Shown here piece after piece: positions 33,404 through 44,483 of a stretch of 64,000 bases of DNA. Both the position numbers and the translations under genes were made by a program. The notes under the pieces are model-generated. The model worked only from the letters and a program-made list of their open reading frames with translations. It had not been told where the DNA came from and did no database searches. Within the stretch, counting starts at the first letter, position 1; the number at the start of each line of letters is the position of its first letter. The DNA is from Macrocybe gigantea (lineage: Eukaryota > Basidiomycota > Agaricomycetes > Agaricales > Callistosporiaceae), in assembly GCA_011319805.1 (NCBI GenBank), contig SJRY01000234.1, forward strand, positions 1,116,001-1,180,000, written 5' to 3'.

Positions 33404-35512
33404 TCATAACTCGGACCAATCACTGTTGGCATCCGAATCGCCCCTCGGTGAGTCCTCAGACGGGGGCTCAGCCTGCTGAAGCAAAAATGGGGAGGGAGAC
33501 CCGGAAGCAACCGTAGAAACGGCCACAGGCTGAATAGTAACATCCGATGTCGACATGTCTTCCGCTTCATCGACACGCTGAGGATGCTCGGCGGTCCCGA
33601 TGTCTCCGATCTGGGCGGCTTCGACGACAGGAACATTCCCTGCTAGCGGGTCATTGATAGCTCCATTTTCGTTCACCGTTGGAGAGTTGGATTGATCTTC
33701 AGCAACGTCAGCTGGCGTGAGATGCTGTACAGCGTCAGCAAGTGGTGTAACATTATCTGAAGACTTTGGCTCAGATGATGTTTGCACATCGATGTCGGCT
33801 TCTACAGCAGCGGGAGGGGTAGTCTTGACGGATTCTTCTTTCAGTTCCTTCGCTTTCGCGGCCTTGGCAGCGTTAGACTTCCATCTGCCCTCTACCTCGC
33901 TCTCAAGGTCTTCAAGAGCCTTTTCGACCATGCCAACGACCTCCCTCCGTATCGTTCTCAACTCCTCGTTTCCGAAGCTGTCAACAGAGTCCAGCTTGGA
34001 CAGGAGCGTGCTGAGAGCCTGTTCATAAAATCGGACCGGGTGGTTTCTGGCGGTGAATGCGAGACGGGATATCACGGAGCCGGAATTGGGTAAGGGGTTC
34101 ATGTCGGTGAAGTCGAGTTGAGAGGGAAAGGCGAAATCGGATTCCAGAGCAGTGAACGCAGCTTCGATGGTACGCACTTCATCCATAGCGTTCACGACGT
34201 CCTTAGATGTAGGGTTGGAAGGGGACGATGGTCGGTCCGTAGCTTTAGCTTTGCCCTTGGAACCCGAACTAGATTCCGCCGTAGAAGCGGTCGATGTCTG
34301 GTAAGAAGGCTGCGGCTCCTGAAGCGAGGCGAGGATTGCTTGGATGGTGTCGCGAACTTCGGACGCGAATTCATTATTTAGACGCGACTCGAGTTCCGCT
34401 TTCAATGTTGACTCTACAGAACTCCTTGACTCCAGCTTCGCGGAGCTTGATGGTTTCGGTTCAGCCTGTACCACATAAAGAAAGTTGGAGAAGGCAGGAG
34501 AAAAGAGAGGAGGATGATCTACCTTCTTTTCAACGGAAGGTGACGATGCATGCTCATCAGGACCGAAAAGCGACTTCAAGAAATCCTGTGGCCCAACTCG
34601 GACTGACGGAGCGGACGGCCGAGCATCTAACGGCGAGGTTTTGACGTCATGCGATGCCGGGAGGGAAGCTTGTAACAGCTGTTGCAAGGCATCAGCACAA
34701 GACGTAGACGTCGAACCAGGAGCTTGTTGAGCAAGGCTGCCAAAAATAGTGAATAAGAGCCTCTGCGCAACATCAGCGGCAATCTCATTCTCCTTAGGCT
34801 TGTTCCCAGAGGTAGTCGGGGGACGAGAACCGAAGTCAGGGAGTCCATGAGGAACTGACTTCTGTTGCAATGTCAATGGAAGGCTCACAAATGATGGAGA
34901 GGGGAAAGCACTGACCTGATGGTTGCCTAAACCTTGTCCGGCTGGGCAAGTATGATTGCAAGAAAAGTTCCTCCGAGGGATATGACAATCCTTGGCGCAT
35001 TTTGGGGCGGCGAGACCTTCCAGCACCAGAGGCTTCAGGGATTCACAGCCACACTGGGTCGCAGTCCCTTTCCTGCGATTGGGAAGGATCCCAGCTCTCT
35101 CAATGCTGCGACAATGACGCACGCATCCGGGGTCTGGATTACCAATAAAAGCCAAGTTGGAGGCACAGGGTTCCTCAGTACCAAAAGAGCCAATGAAAGT
35201 GGATGGGTAAGCCTGGAAAGCGGTGAGGCCAGGATAGGTGTTCGGAAGGGTGTAGGGGCGCTGAACACATCCAGGGAGTGCACTTTGGCCATGAAGGGAG
35301 CGCAGTAGATCGTGCTGCCTCCTGAGCTCGATTTCGTGCAGTCGATGACGAAGCGCTTCCTCCTCGCGTCGTTCAGCTTCGAGGGCGAGGTATTCGGCCT
35401 CCGCGGCCCTGGCTGAGGCCAGGGCAGTGAGATACCTCTCGCGGGCCGCGACGGACGGCGCGAAGAAGCCAGGATTATAAGATACGGACGATGAGGGCGT
35501 GTAGTGAAGCAT
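33404..35512 (-). CDS. BAG-domain protein, Hsp70 co-chaperone type
   Basis: A single long frame of 702 residues. Near residues 475-560 is a BAG-like three-helix region: HPVRFYEQALSTLLSKLDSV, ELRTIRREVVGMVEKALEDLE and EVEGRW. BAG domains bind the Hsp70 ATPase domain and speed nucleotide exchange. The N-terminal 70 residues form a charged helix (SARAAEAEYLALEAERREEE). A cysteine-containing middle, a Ser/Thr-rich linker and an acidic, Pro-rich tail complete it. Several stretches in the middle (for example around residues 195-230 and 320-345) could hide stop-free introns, so the true protein may be shorter. The client is unknown. Confidence 0.75.
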   Translation of the reverse strand: MLHYTPSSSVSYNPGFFAPSVAARERYLTALASARAAEAEYLALEAERREEEALRHRLHEIELRRQHDLLRSLHGQSALPGCVQRPYTLPNTYPGLTAFQAYPSTFIGSFGTEEPCASNLAFIGNPDPGCVRHCRSIERAGILPNRRKGTATQCGCESLKPLVLEGLAAPKCAKDCHIPRRNFSCNHTCPAGQGLGNHQVSAFPSPSFVSLPLTLQQKSVPHGLPDFGSRPPTTSGNKPKENEIAADVAQRLLFTIFGSLAQQAPGSTSTSCADALQQLLQASLPASHDVKTSPLDARPSAPSVRVGPQDFLKSLFGPDEHASSPSVEKKVDHPPLFSPAFSNFLYVVQAEPKPSSSAKLESRSSVESTLKAELESRLNNEFASEVRDTIQAILASLQEPQPSYQTSTASTAESSSGSKGKAKATDRPSSPSNPTSKDVVNAMDEVRTIEAAFTALESDFAFPSQLDFTDMNPLPNSGSVISRLAFTARNHPVRFYEQALSTLLSKLDSVDSFGNEELRTIRREVVGMVEKALEDLESEVEGRWKSNAAKAAKAKELKEESVKTTPPAAVEADIDVQTSSEPKSSDNVTPLADAVQHLTPADVAEDQSNSPTVNENGAINDPLAGNVPVVEAAQIGDIGTAEHPQRVDEAEDMSTSDVTIQPVAVSTVASGSPSPFLLQQAEPPSEDSPRGDSDANSDWSEL

Positions 35513-35870
35513 GTTTCGACGGTTACAAACGAATAGTTGGGTTATGAAGTCAGACCAGCATCATGAAGGGCATTATATACCACGCGCAAGAGGGGCTGAA
35601 TCATCGTACGCGCGTCGGGACGCGCGTTCTGAAGGATTGGGAACATCCATGAAGGTTCTCGACGAAACTCAAAGTGACGCGTCATTGGGAGAGTGTCACA
35701 GTTGTGACTGTGACACCACTGCAATGCCTCGAAAAGGGCCTTGAATAATTACTAGCTATCGTACATTACTACAGACGTTCTAATTATCACTTTCAGCGCG
35801 CATAGTTCCCACAATATACCGCGGAGAAAAGACTTTTAGTCGTAGCGGGTCGTCAGCATTCATGCAAAGT
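35513..35870. promoter_or_regulatory. BAG gene upstream region with a near-perfect palindrome
   Basis: At 35693-35716 the sequence gtgtcacag-ttgtga-ctgtgacac forms two 9-bp inverted arms around a 6-base spacer, about 180 bp upstream of the BAG start codon. Its place and symmetry suit a dimeric factor site, though this is inference. Confidence 0.4.
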
Positions 35871-37588
35871 CTAGCCCTGGTTTTGGTATATCTTGACACT
35901 CTTGACCTCCCAGTCTGGAGCATCCACATCAGTAGCTGCGGTCTGGAGATTCAAAAGGGAAACTCACATGCTTCCTTGAAAGCAGCACCGTTGGTTCTGA
36001 CAAACGCTTCACATGTCGGGGCGCCCGTTCTCTGAGCACAGCTCTGTTCCTGTCCGGGGATGCCGGATCCACTCCATACGGCGCCCGCCCAATCGCCGCT
36101 GGTGAGAAAAACCTTGAGAAGCAGCTGCGGAACGCTGTCAACCACAAACATACCACAGCGTTGTATCAAAAATGGCGTGGTGATTGTTGAAAAATTTGAA
36201 TGGGTCACAGCTTGCCGCGGGCCATCGCGCCATGGCGGGGCCCCAAGTGTCCGGTCTCGGCGCTTCAGCAGTGATGTCTGCGGGCTCGGAACCACGGGGA
36301 AAGAAGAACACCGCGATGCCAGATGCATCCCATTGCACTGGCGTCATGACATGAGCAGGACATCGTTTCTTCAGCCGCCTGTACGTACTAGCGTAAACAC
36401 CACCACCGTTGGCATTAAATGCAGCCCCGAATGAATTACTGCTGCTCGCCCTGATGCCGCACCCTTGGTTGCCTGTAGTCAATGCGGCGCAATCTGTTCC
36501 GCCGATAACATTACCCGATATCTTCAGAGCATTGGAACTCGCAGTCGCAATGGTGCATCCGGGATTCGTATGGATGGTAGCTTGATTATTGGTATAGTCA
36601 TGAACACCCTCTACGATGTCGATTTCCCCGCCAGCAGGCCAGTCGGGACCTTTACAAAGCAGAGGTTATATCAATCATCCGGCGACGTGGTACCTTCCAG
36701 AAGCGCGCGCACCGTTTGTCCAGAAAGCACTGCAGATAAATGCAAGTTCTAAAACGGCACTTGAACGGAAGCAATAAACAAAAGTGCCTACGGCCATGTG
36801 CCACAGCCGGTGGGCATGTGTATGGAATCCATGATGACGAGACCGCCGTTGAACGAACTTTCGGTCGTGATGCGGACGCTCTGTCGCGTGTTCTGCACAG
36901 ATGGTGTCGTTTCCACTCGCATGATGGCATTCCCCGCACTATTGATCTCCAAAAGATCATTTGAACGCTAGATTGGTCTGTTTCAGTCCACCAAGCCAAG
37001 AACGCTCGGCCAGCATGCATACCGCAGTACTCTCATCGACGTATTGCACGATGCCTAGCCCCGCAATGAAATTCGTTTAAATGAAAGCCAAAGGCATGCA
37101 CACACCATGTGTTGGGTCACCGCCCGTGGAAAATGACCACCCGTTAAAAAAATCCTGGCCTTGCTGCACCAGACATGAGATGCACTTGGCTTGGGATTGG
37201 AATGTCGTATACTTACGTGCGATTCGGTTAGCTTCCATGGTGAAGACGGGGTTGAAGATCCGGTGGGTTTTGAACTAGAGGAAGTGGAGGACTTGGTGGT
37301 GCTGGGACCCGATCTTGCGGATGTCGAAGTAACGTTCTCGCTGCTACCACCACCTGTTCCCAATGGGATCTGCCTCCCCGGTTTGCAATAAACAATGCGG
37401 GACGGCGACGGCTGGGTGACCAGCACCCCACCAAACGCCAACCTGAGGTCGCGCGCAAAGCCGTGGGTGTGCCGGACGGCTGCCACATGGATCCGTTTGA
37501 TGGAACGAGTGACCATGTTGGCGGACACCGGAGATGTATCAAAGCTGAGCAGTACGAATACGATGGCGAGATGGTTGATGAGCTGCAT
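35871..37588 (-). CDS. Secreted GH16 endo-beta-1,3(4)-glucanase (laminarinase-like)
   Basis: Cuts beta-1,3/1,4-glucans, acting on the fungal wall or plant glucan. A signal peptide (about residues 1-23) is followed by a Ser/Thr/Pro-rich stretch, then the catalytic domain. The GH16 active-site motif is GGEIDIVEGVHDY, carrying nucleophile and acid/base Glu around Asp. Other landmarks are FNGWSFSTGGDPTHGIVQYV, FFPRGSEPADI and the tail WEVKSVKIYQ. Nine exons close to 431 codons: 37588-37217, 37163-37106, 37054-37023, 36967-36792, 36729-36713 (17 nt), 36649-36389, 36337-36154, 36098-35968, 35935-35871. The last intron would be only 32 nt, unusually short, and should be treated with care. The enzyme is of the Mlg1-like type common in mushrooms. 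Confidence 0.92.
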
Positions 37589-38386
37589 CAGTGAACAGCT
37601 AATTGGCGAGGGTAGCTTGAAGAACGATTCGTCGCAGCGGTAAGAAAAAAGGCCGTTTCTTTGAAGAGAGAGGAGATCGATAGAGGCACAGCCTAATGAA
37701 GAGAAGGAAAAAGGGAAAAAAAAGTGAAAGGCGTGGAGTTGCAGCGGCTTTATGAATAGAACAAGGACGTCCCGGCCAGCCGTTGGGAGATTGATGCCCG
37801 CTTCTATTTACCTTAGTGCACCGCTGGGATCAAGTCCTGAACACGAGGCTCCTGGCTTTGGTTGATGGCGAGGAGCCGGCCTTTTGTCCCAGCATCGTCA
37901 CGCTGAAGACACGGTCGCCGCCATTGTCCGTCGGCTATCATTCTTCTCCTCGGCGATTTGAGAGATCGTGGCCTGCTCAAATTTCCAATTAGTTGTCAGG
38001 TCGATGTCTTGACGTAGTGAAGGACAAACAATGTTCAGAAAGACGTTCCATAAAGGGGCACATAGTCATACTCCACTATACTATAAGACATAGGACACCC
38101 AGTCACGTCCGTCCTCGACAGACACCATCGCAAGAAACCGTGGTACAGAGATGCTGTGTAGAAGTAGAGATAAAATGATGCAAGAACTGTTAAAACATGG
38201 TACAAGAACCCCGAAAATCAAGGCGATGTCACTGATCGCCTGTGACTCCAATAGATAGTGAAAGGGAAAGAGTGTCCAAACTGGCGTAGCGACCGATGTC
38301 CAGCTCGTGATTGACGAAGACGGAAGCCGGAAAATATATACAAGAAAAGGAGGAAAGGTCAGAGAAACCGTCGCGCAAGCCAATGA
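37589..38386. other. Intergenic region between GH16 and VAC8
   Basis: About 800 bp upstream of GH16 and downstream of VAC8, both leftward. A purine tract lies near 37690-37730. No gene or RNA could be supported. Confidence 0.4.
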
Positions 38387-40811
38387 TCAACGGTGAGAAC
38401 CAGGTGCGAACGCCTCGCGGACGCTTCGTCTAAGCTCTTCATGTTCTCGTGTGTTTGTGCTGCTTATCGACGAACCCGGCTGCATGTGGGAAGCAGAAAC
38501 ACTTGAAGACATCATTCCGTCACCCTCGCCCTCGATGGAATCCATGATGCGTTGTGCTAACTGCTGAATCTCACCCTGACCATCGCCCGTCTCAGTCTCA
38601 GTCTGATTCGAATGATGGGATCCAGGTGTGCCACGGTGAGAATCCGACGTCGCAGCAAGCTTGCGGATGTTGGAAATCAGAAGATTTGAGCTCCGGATAT
38701 TGCTGATCAGTTGAGGGTCTAAGGCGAAACCAACGTCAGACCCAGACAAAGACCGAATCTGCTTGTTCGTATCTTACCTCCTGAATAAAGCAATTGCATG
38801 ATTGTCCAGACTGCTATATGTTGGAACGTCGGATCTGGACTGGTGAGGAAACGGTACAGATATTTATGCATGCCGCCTTCGGGTTTGTCCCACACGTCAT
38901 TGAAAGCGGAGTAGTCATCTGTCTCTGTCCTCCCGTCTGCCGCAAGTTAGTCGGAGTTTTATACATGAATTATGGTACATCACACCTTTGGAGGACAGAT
39001 TGCCAAGGGCGGCAGCACTATTGCCTTGCACTTCGGAACTGATGGAATTTGTCAGGGGTATTAAAACTTCACAAATTCCCATCTCTAAGAGCTGCCCCTT
39101 CAAATCATCTTCCGGAAGAGTTAAAAACATGAACTTTGCCTGATAACTTCAAGGAGGAGCAAACATACCACTTAACGCCAAGACCGCTATGCATGCCGTC
39201 ATCTCGCTTTGCACGTTCATGGGCACTTCAAGGACCAATTCTTTGATGGATTGCACAGCGCCAGCCTTGACGATGGCAGTCTTGTTCTTCTCCGAACTTG
39301 CCGCTAAATTCCGAAGCGTAGATATAGCATGGCACTGAACTTCTTCGTTGTCTTTGAAGGACAGAAGATTGATCAAAGGCTGCAGGAAGCCCGACTCAAT
39401 AATGGGTGATTCGTTTTGAGGATGGATCGACACGTTGCGGACACATGCAGCGGACGAAAGTATGAGAGGAAGGTAAGTGGACTGAAGGAGGCGGAGAAGA
39501 GGGATGAGGCCGTCGGCCTTCACGATTTCTAATTGGTACTTTTCTGCGAACATGAAGCATTACACCTTCCATGCAAGTTTTCAGATGGGAGATCGGCAGA
39601 TACGTACCGTCACTTGCGAGATTACGAAGAGCTAATGCTGCTTGACATTGGACCTTCAGGCTTGGGCTATCCATGAGTTGCACCAAACTCGTGACAAGCT
39701 TGGGCTCGCTTTGCGCCAATTTCTTGCGGTTGATAGCTACTCCAGATTATGTGTCCGTGAACAAACAAACTAGACAGTATAACATTCGAACTAACCGTCG
39801 ACAGCGATGTTACTAAGCGCAGTCGTGCAATAGTATTGCACATCTGTGTCCGGAGAGTTAAGTAGGCCAACCAAGACAGGTATGGCACCTGCGTTCACTA
39901 GTTGTTGCCGGTTCTCATCTATGGCAGGGGAGATACTTGTAAGCTCTTCGTGGGGAAAGTTATGAAACAGAGCCTACCAGAATGGGTCATGTTGAGAAGG
40001 GCGCCGGTTGCATTTCGTTGAACACGCATATCTTTCGATCGCGCCAAACGAGTTAAGGGAACCAATGCACCTGATTTTGCAATCTTGGTCTTATTATCAT
40101 CTGAGATCGAGGACTGATGAATAGCTTTGCAGATGATGCAAACAGTTGAGGTGCACGCACCATGCGTAGCCAGATTCGTTACGCAGCCAACAGCATTGCA
40201 CTGCACCTCGACATTGGGACTGAGCATCTGGCGGATCAGTGGCTCGAGACCGCCCAACTTTACGATTAGAAGCTTGTTGTCAGCTGACCAGCGTCCGAAA
40301 AACAGCTCAACTTCGGCGTTATCGTAACGTAAGAAATAGCGATACGCACTGTTGACCGCAAGATTGCCGAGGGCAGCGCTAGCTGCGCGCTGAACTTCCG
40401 TGTCGTGGCTGCTCAGCAGGAAAAGAATAGGGTCCAACGTATCCCGACCAACGGGGCGAACTTCTTTCTCTGTGATTTCCGCAAAGGCCAGAGCGGCGCT
40501 TCGTTGTAGGTCAACATTGTCTGAGAATGATAGAGTCGTTAGGGCGTTCAGCGGTTGGCCAGTGAAGAAGTTCGTCGTCGTGCGGTCTGCGAAATTTGGA
40601 ATGTATCCAGGACAAGGGTAGCAAGGGACTTACTTTCGAGATATTGCAGCAAGTCAGCTACGGCCTCGCGCTCGTTCTCTAGAAGCAGCGGTTCGTAGGC
40701 CTGCGACTTGTGTCCTCGGACTGGGTTTGGATATTATCAGTGCACATTATAGAAGCAGACTGCGATTGTGCACGAACAGCAAGACTCGCAGCAGCTACTG
40801 ATGTTCCCCAT
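38387..40811 (-). CDS. VAC8: Vacuolar armadillo-repeat protein VAC8
   Basis: Vac8 anchors partners at the vacuole membrane for inheritance, fusion, nucleus-vacuole contact and autophagy. The N-terminus [11 protein letters not shown] has the Gly2 needed for myristoylation and cysteines suited to palmitoylation, as expected. After [21 protein letters not shown] come about eleven armadillo repeats (for example [50 protein letters not shown]). The tail is Ser/Thr-rich. Eleven exons: 40811-40778, 40720-40634, 40586-40350, 40283-40161, 40100-39978, 39918-39796, 39736-39608, 39543-39169, 39108-38986, 38936-38778, 38718-38387, giving 614 residues. Four exons are exactly 123 nt, one armadillo repeat each. 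Intron 40777-40721 uses a gttcgt donor. Two introns (40349-40284, 40160-40101) are stop-free multiples of three. Confidence 0.95.
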
Positions 40812-41228
40812 AGTCGTACAGAAAAATTAAAGAGAGCTAGGACGTGGAGGAAAGGAGCTACAGGTTGGCGGCGAAGACAGCGACGAGCTGCTGAAAATTA
40901 AAACAGTTGACCTCGCAAGCAACCGACGTCCATCCTGTTTGCGTCTGACCCCGTGGGAGTATTAGATAAGCATACTTGTGTCACGTGAACTGCGACACAA
41001 TGGAACAGCGTTGCGGTCACTCCAAACCTTTGCGATGAGGCACCGCCTCTCTTCGAATGACACTTCCTGGAAGCAGCAGCCCTGGTCTCTGACCGCAGCT
41101 TGCGCAGCTGAAATCAATGAGGCAATGAGCTGCGGTTGAGCACTGTTGAAGATCATCGACGCTCACGCATTGTTAACGCCTGCTCTTAGCTTAAAAGGCG
41201 TGATGTTAAACAAAATAATATCAGCGTC
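40812..41228. promoter_or_regulatory. Bidirectional promoter region between VAC8 and acyl-protein thioesterase
   Basis: 417 bp between two outward-facing start codons. It contains tcacgtgaa near 40981-40989, an E-box-like CACGTG core. A minus-strand frame at 40962-41156 (MIFNSAQPQLIASLISAAQ) has no recognised relative and was not annotated. Confidence 0.4.
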
Positions 41229-42058
41229 ATGGAAGCCCCAAAGAACATCTTAAACATCCCGGCCTCTGGTAGCTACACCGCGGCCGTTATTTTTGTTCAT
41301 GTAATGCATTTCAAATCTTTACACATGACTTTCTCTGACAATTTCCGTAGGGATTGGGCCAGTCCAATTTGACATGGAAGGAGGCCATCGAAGTAGCGAT
41401 CGCTCCGCAGTTACCGCAAGTCAAATGGATCTTTCCTCAAGCGTAATTTTTTTTGCCCTTGTGGTTTGCACAAATTCTGAATTATCTTCCAGACCCAAGA
41501 GACCTGTTTCCCTGAGTCAAGGACAACGCCGTCCTAGTTGGTTTGATATTGCGCATTTGCCTCCAGAAGATGACGAATTCGATGAAGCTGCTATCGGCTA
41601 TTCCATGAAAACGATAGAGGACCTTGTTCTCTCGCAAGTCCACGAGGGAATCGAACCCCGTCGTATTGTGCTGGTTGGCTTCAGTCAGGGTGCCGCTTTG
41701 TGCCTAATGACTTCATTAACGACACTTCATGAACTTGGCGGTGTCGTTAGCCTGTCAGGGTGGATCCCACCCCGTGTATCCGAAGTAAAATTTAATCGTA
41801 AAATGTTTTGGAACTTAACGTTAACGTACTTCGCAGATGTTACACGGCCCTCCTGGTTTCCCGATTCTGTGGTGCCATGGAAGCGCCGACTTGGAGATAC
41901 CCGCGTCTTATGCTCATAGAGCCAAGAAGTTCTTGACCAGGATTGCTGGTTTCCCCGGTTCTCAGGTACAGCTGCAGATCTACGAAGGCTTAAATCATAC
42001 AATTAATAACGAGGAACTTGAAGATCTGTCTTCTTGGTTGCGTAATGTACTTGCATAA
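41229..42058 (+). CDS. Acyl-protein thioesterase (APT1-like alpha/beta hydrolase)
   Basis: Removes palmitate from cysteines of proteins such as Ras and G-protein alpha subunits, and can also act as a lysophospholipase. The fold is the phospholipase/carboxylesterase type: AAVIFVHGLGQSN at the oxyanion side, nucleophile elbow VLVGFSQGAALCL (Ser near residue 118), LSGWIPPR, the acid residue in WCHGSADLEIP, and the histidine in GLNHTINNEEL. Four exons: 41229-41300, 41351-41442, 41493-41784, 41837-42058, giving 225 residues, normal for the family. All introns are GT-AG. Its neighbour across the shared promoter, VAC8, is itself a predicted palmitoylated protein. The pairing is suggestive but may be chance. 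Confidence 0.92.
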
Positions 42059-42272
42059 GGACAAGATTCACGTTTAGAGAATCTTTCTGGACGATATATA
42101 CCCTTTGCATCATCGACTTTACCATTTAGAGTCACCTGGTGTAAACAGCGCCAAATGTCATCGTTTACACCACACCCCGCTCGTCGAGGGATTTATGGTC
42201 ATTCTGCATCTCTCTGTCTCATTCATACGAAATACACCGATCATCAGAAGGCACCTTACGGCACTCTACGGG

Positions 42273-44374
42273 ATGATGTCTCTACGGAATCGGACCATCA
42301 ATCCTGTCGTTGTGCCAGCGGACATGAAAGTTGAATTAACCGACGCCGAGGATCAGCTATGCACATTGCTCGACGACTGCACAAAGCATCTCAAACATGA
42401 GCGTGGTATTGAAACATCTTGTCGAATAGCGGGCGGATGGGTTCGTGACAAGGTCCTTCACTGGCAGCTATCGTGATCCACACTGTGGAGCTGATTTATT
42501 GCAAAGTTATTAGGGTCCACATGCAACGACATAGATGTCGCGTTGACTAATATGATGGGGTTTCCCTTCGCTGAACATCTCGCCGCTTATGCTCAGAGTA
42601 AAGGCTTGAAAACGGGTACCATCGGCAAGATTGCTCAAAATCCCGAACAGTCAAAACATCTTGAAACGGCGACTCTCAAGGTCCTTGGCATTGATATTGA
42701 TTTAGTGAATTTGCGAAACGAGGAGTACGCAGAAAACAGTCGGATACCCACTGGAGTGGTTAGTCTGGCAGCCTACTCGCATGGACAGAACATCGCTCTC
42801 ATGCTTTACGTCAGTCCTTTGGAACCCCGCTACAAGACGCGCTTCGGAGGGATTTAACAATTAACACACTTTTCTACAATGTGCACACTCGCGAGGTGGA
42901 AGACGTCACAGAGAAAGCAGGTTCCTCGTCGCGTTTAAAGGCAATATTCTCATCAGATCTGCGCAGGCTTTACATGATCTGCGAAACGGTGTGATACGCA
43001 CTCCGCTACCTTCAAGAGAGACATTCCGCGATGATCCACTTCGGATTTTGCGATGTATAAGGTTTGCAAGTCGGCTAGGTTTCGAGATTGAAGTACAGAT
43101 TAAAGATGCTGCAAAAGAACCGAACATTCAGGTATACGGAATGACCCTAGCATTACACGATTTGCATGACTCTCAGTAACATACTTACCTAGGAAGCCCT
43201 CGTACAGAAAGTTGCTCGCGAAAGGGTTGGGGATGAATTGTCGAAAATGTTGAAAGGTGCGATTGGTGCAATCATGGGTCTGGATAACAAAATATGAAAC
43301 GCACCACAGGGCGAGACCCGTTCCGCGCTGTTCAATTCATTCACGATCTGTCGTTATACCACGCAGTTTTCTCAGTCATACCTGCTGATATCGCCAGTTC
43401 ATTCTCTGCCCACGTGGGACCGATCGAATCATCGTTGGGTGCTTCTTCCATTCTCCAGGCCCTCATCGCCTCAGAGGCGACACCGTCAATACCGGCGGTT
43501 CATCCCTTGCTCTTGTCAGTCGTGAACTCGGACCCGTCTTGCAAGGCTAGGCTATTCCTGGCAGCCGTACTTACACCCTATGGAGGCATCACATACCAAG
43601 ACAAGAGAAACAAGCAACATTCCGCACTAGGCGTGGTTCTCCGAGAATCTGTGAAACTTGGGACACAAAATCATTATCTGGACGGTATACCCCCTTTGTT
43701 TGCTGCTGCATCCTTGCTTCGAAGTCCTCACTTGGAGGATGCAAAGTTCAAGACGCCTTCCCAAAGGGTTGCTCTTGGTGGGTATACCTGTTCTACAGTT
43801 ATTCCATGAATAAGATTCGAACCTTCACATAGGACTTGTCATCCGCGATAAAATCGTGCATAACATTAATACTGGCGCTCATTGGACTACGTCCTTCTTG
43901 TTTTCCCTTGTGCAAGAAATCCTTCCTTTCTACGATGTCCAAGAAGACAAACTTAACGGTATTTGTCATCGTCTTCAACCACTGTCTCTCTTCTCATTTC
44001 TTTCTACAAGTTGCGGAGGCTACGAGACTGATAGAGCAATATAACCGTTTCATCGAGCGCATCGTCGAACTCGATTTACCCGACGGCGTTGACGAAAGGC
44101 CCATATTAGATGTGAGATGAGACCTGACTTCTTGATGCAGTTGATTAACAGGTATCAAAAGGGACGCGAAGTCGTCAAAGCCATAGGTGTCGCGAAACCT
44201 GGTGCTTGGATGAACCAAGTAATGGCCAAAGTGTTAGAATGGCATTTGGAAAATCCCACGGGAACAAAAGCGGCTTGCATAAATTGGCTTCAAGAACAAT
44301 ATAAAAATGGCAACATAGAAATAACCGACCAGTCGCCAGAACCGGCGAGCAAGAAGGCGCGAATCAAGAAATAA
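42273..44374 (+). CDS. CCA1: tRNA nucleotidyltransferase (CCA-adding enzyme)
   Basis: Adds or repairs the 3' CCA of tRNAs in cytosol, nucleus and mitochondria. Class II landmarks: GGWVRDKLLGSTCNDIDVAL (motif A with the two metal-binding aspartates), FGTPLQDALRRDLTINTLFYN (motif B) and DDPLRILRCIRFASRLGFEI. A Lys/Arg-rich tail follows. Nine exons: 42273-42452, 42507-42758, 42815-42916, 42967-43131, 43193-43256, 43310-43777, 43833-43958, 44011-44111, 44162-44374, giving 556 residues from this ATG. An in-frame ATG at 42195 would add 26 residues with a basic, hydrophobic character, which fits a mitochondrial form. Yeast CCA1 is known to use alternative starts this way. Intron 42917-42966 begins with GC (gcaggt). 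Confidence 0.93.
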
Positions 44375-44483
44375 TAAATTGGATTCGTCGACAAATGTCC
44401 CGCAATTGTCATTCCGTTACGATGTGATGTGCTTGCAATAATGCGTGAAGTATGAACTAGTCAGGTATACGTCATATCGTTGG

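Noticed and set aside
40962..41156. Minus-strand 64-residue frame between VAC8 and the thioesterase
   Set aside because: No relative recognised, and the region is a shared promoter of only 417 bp.
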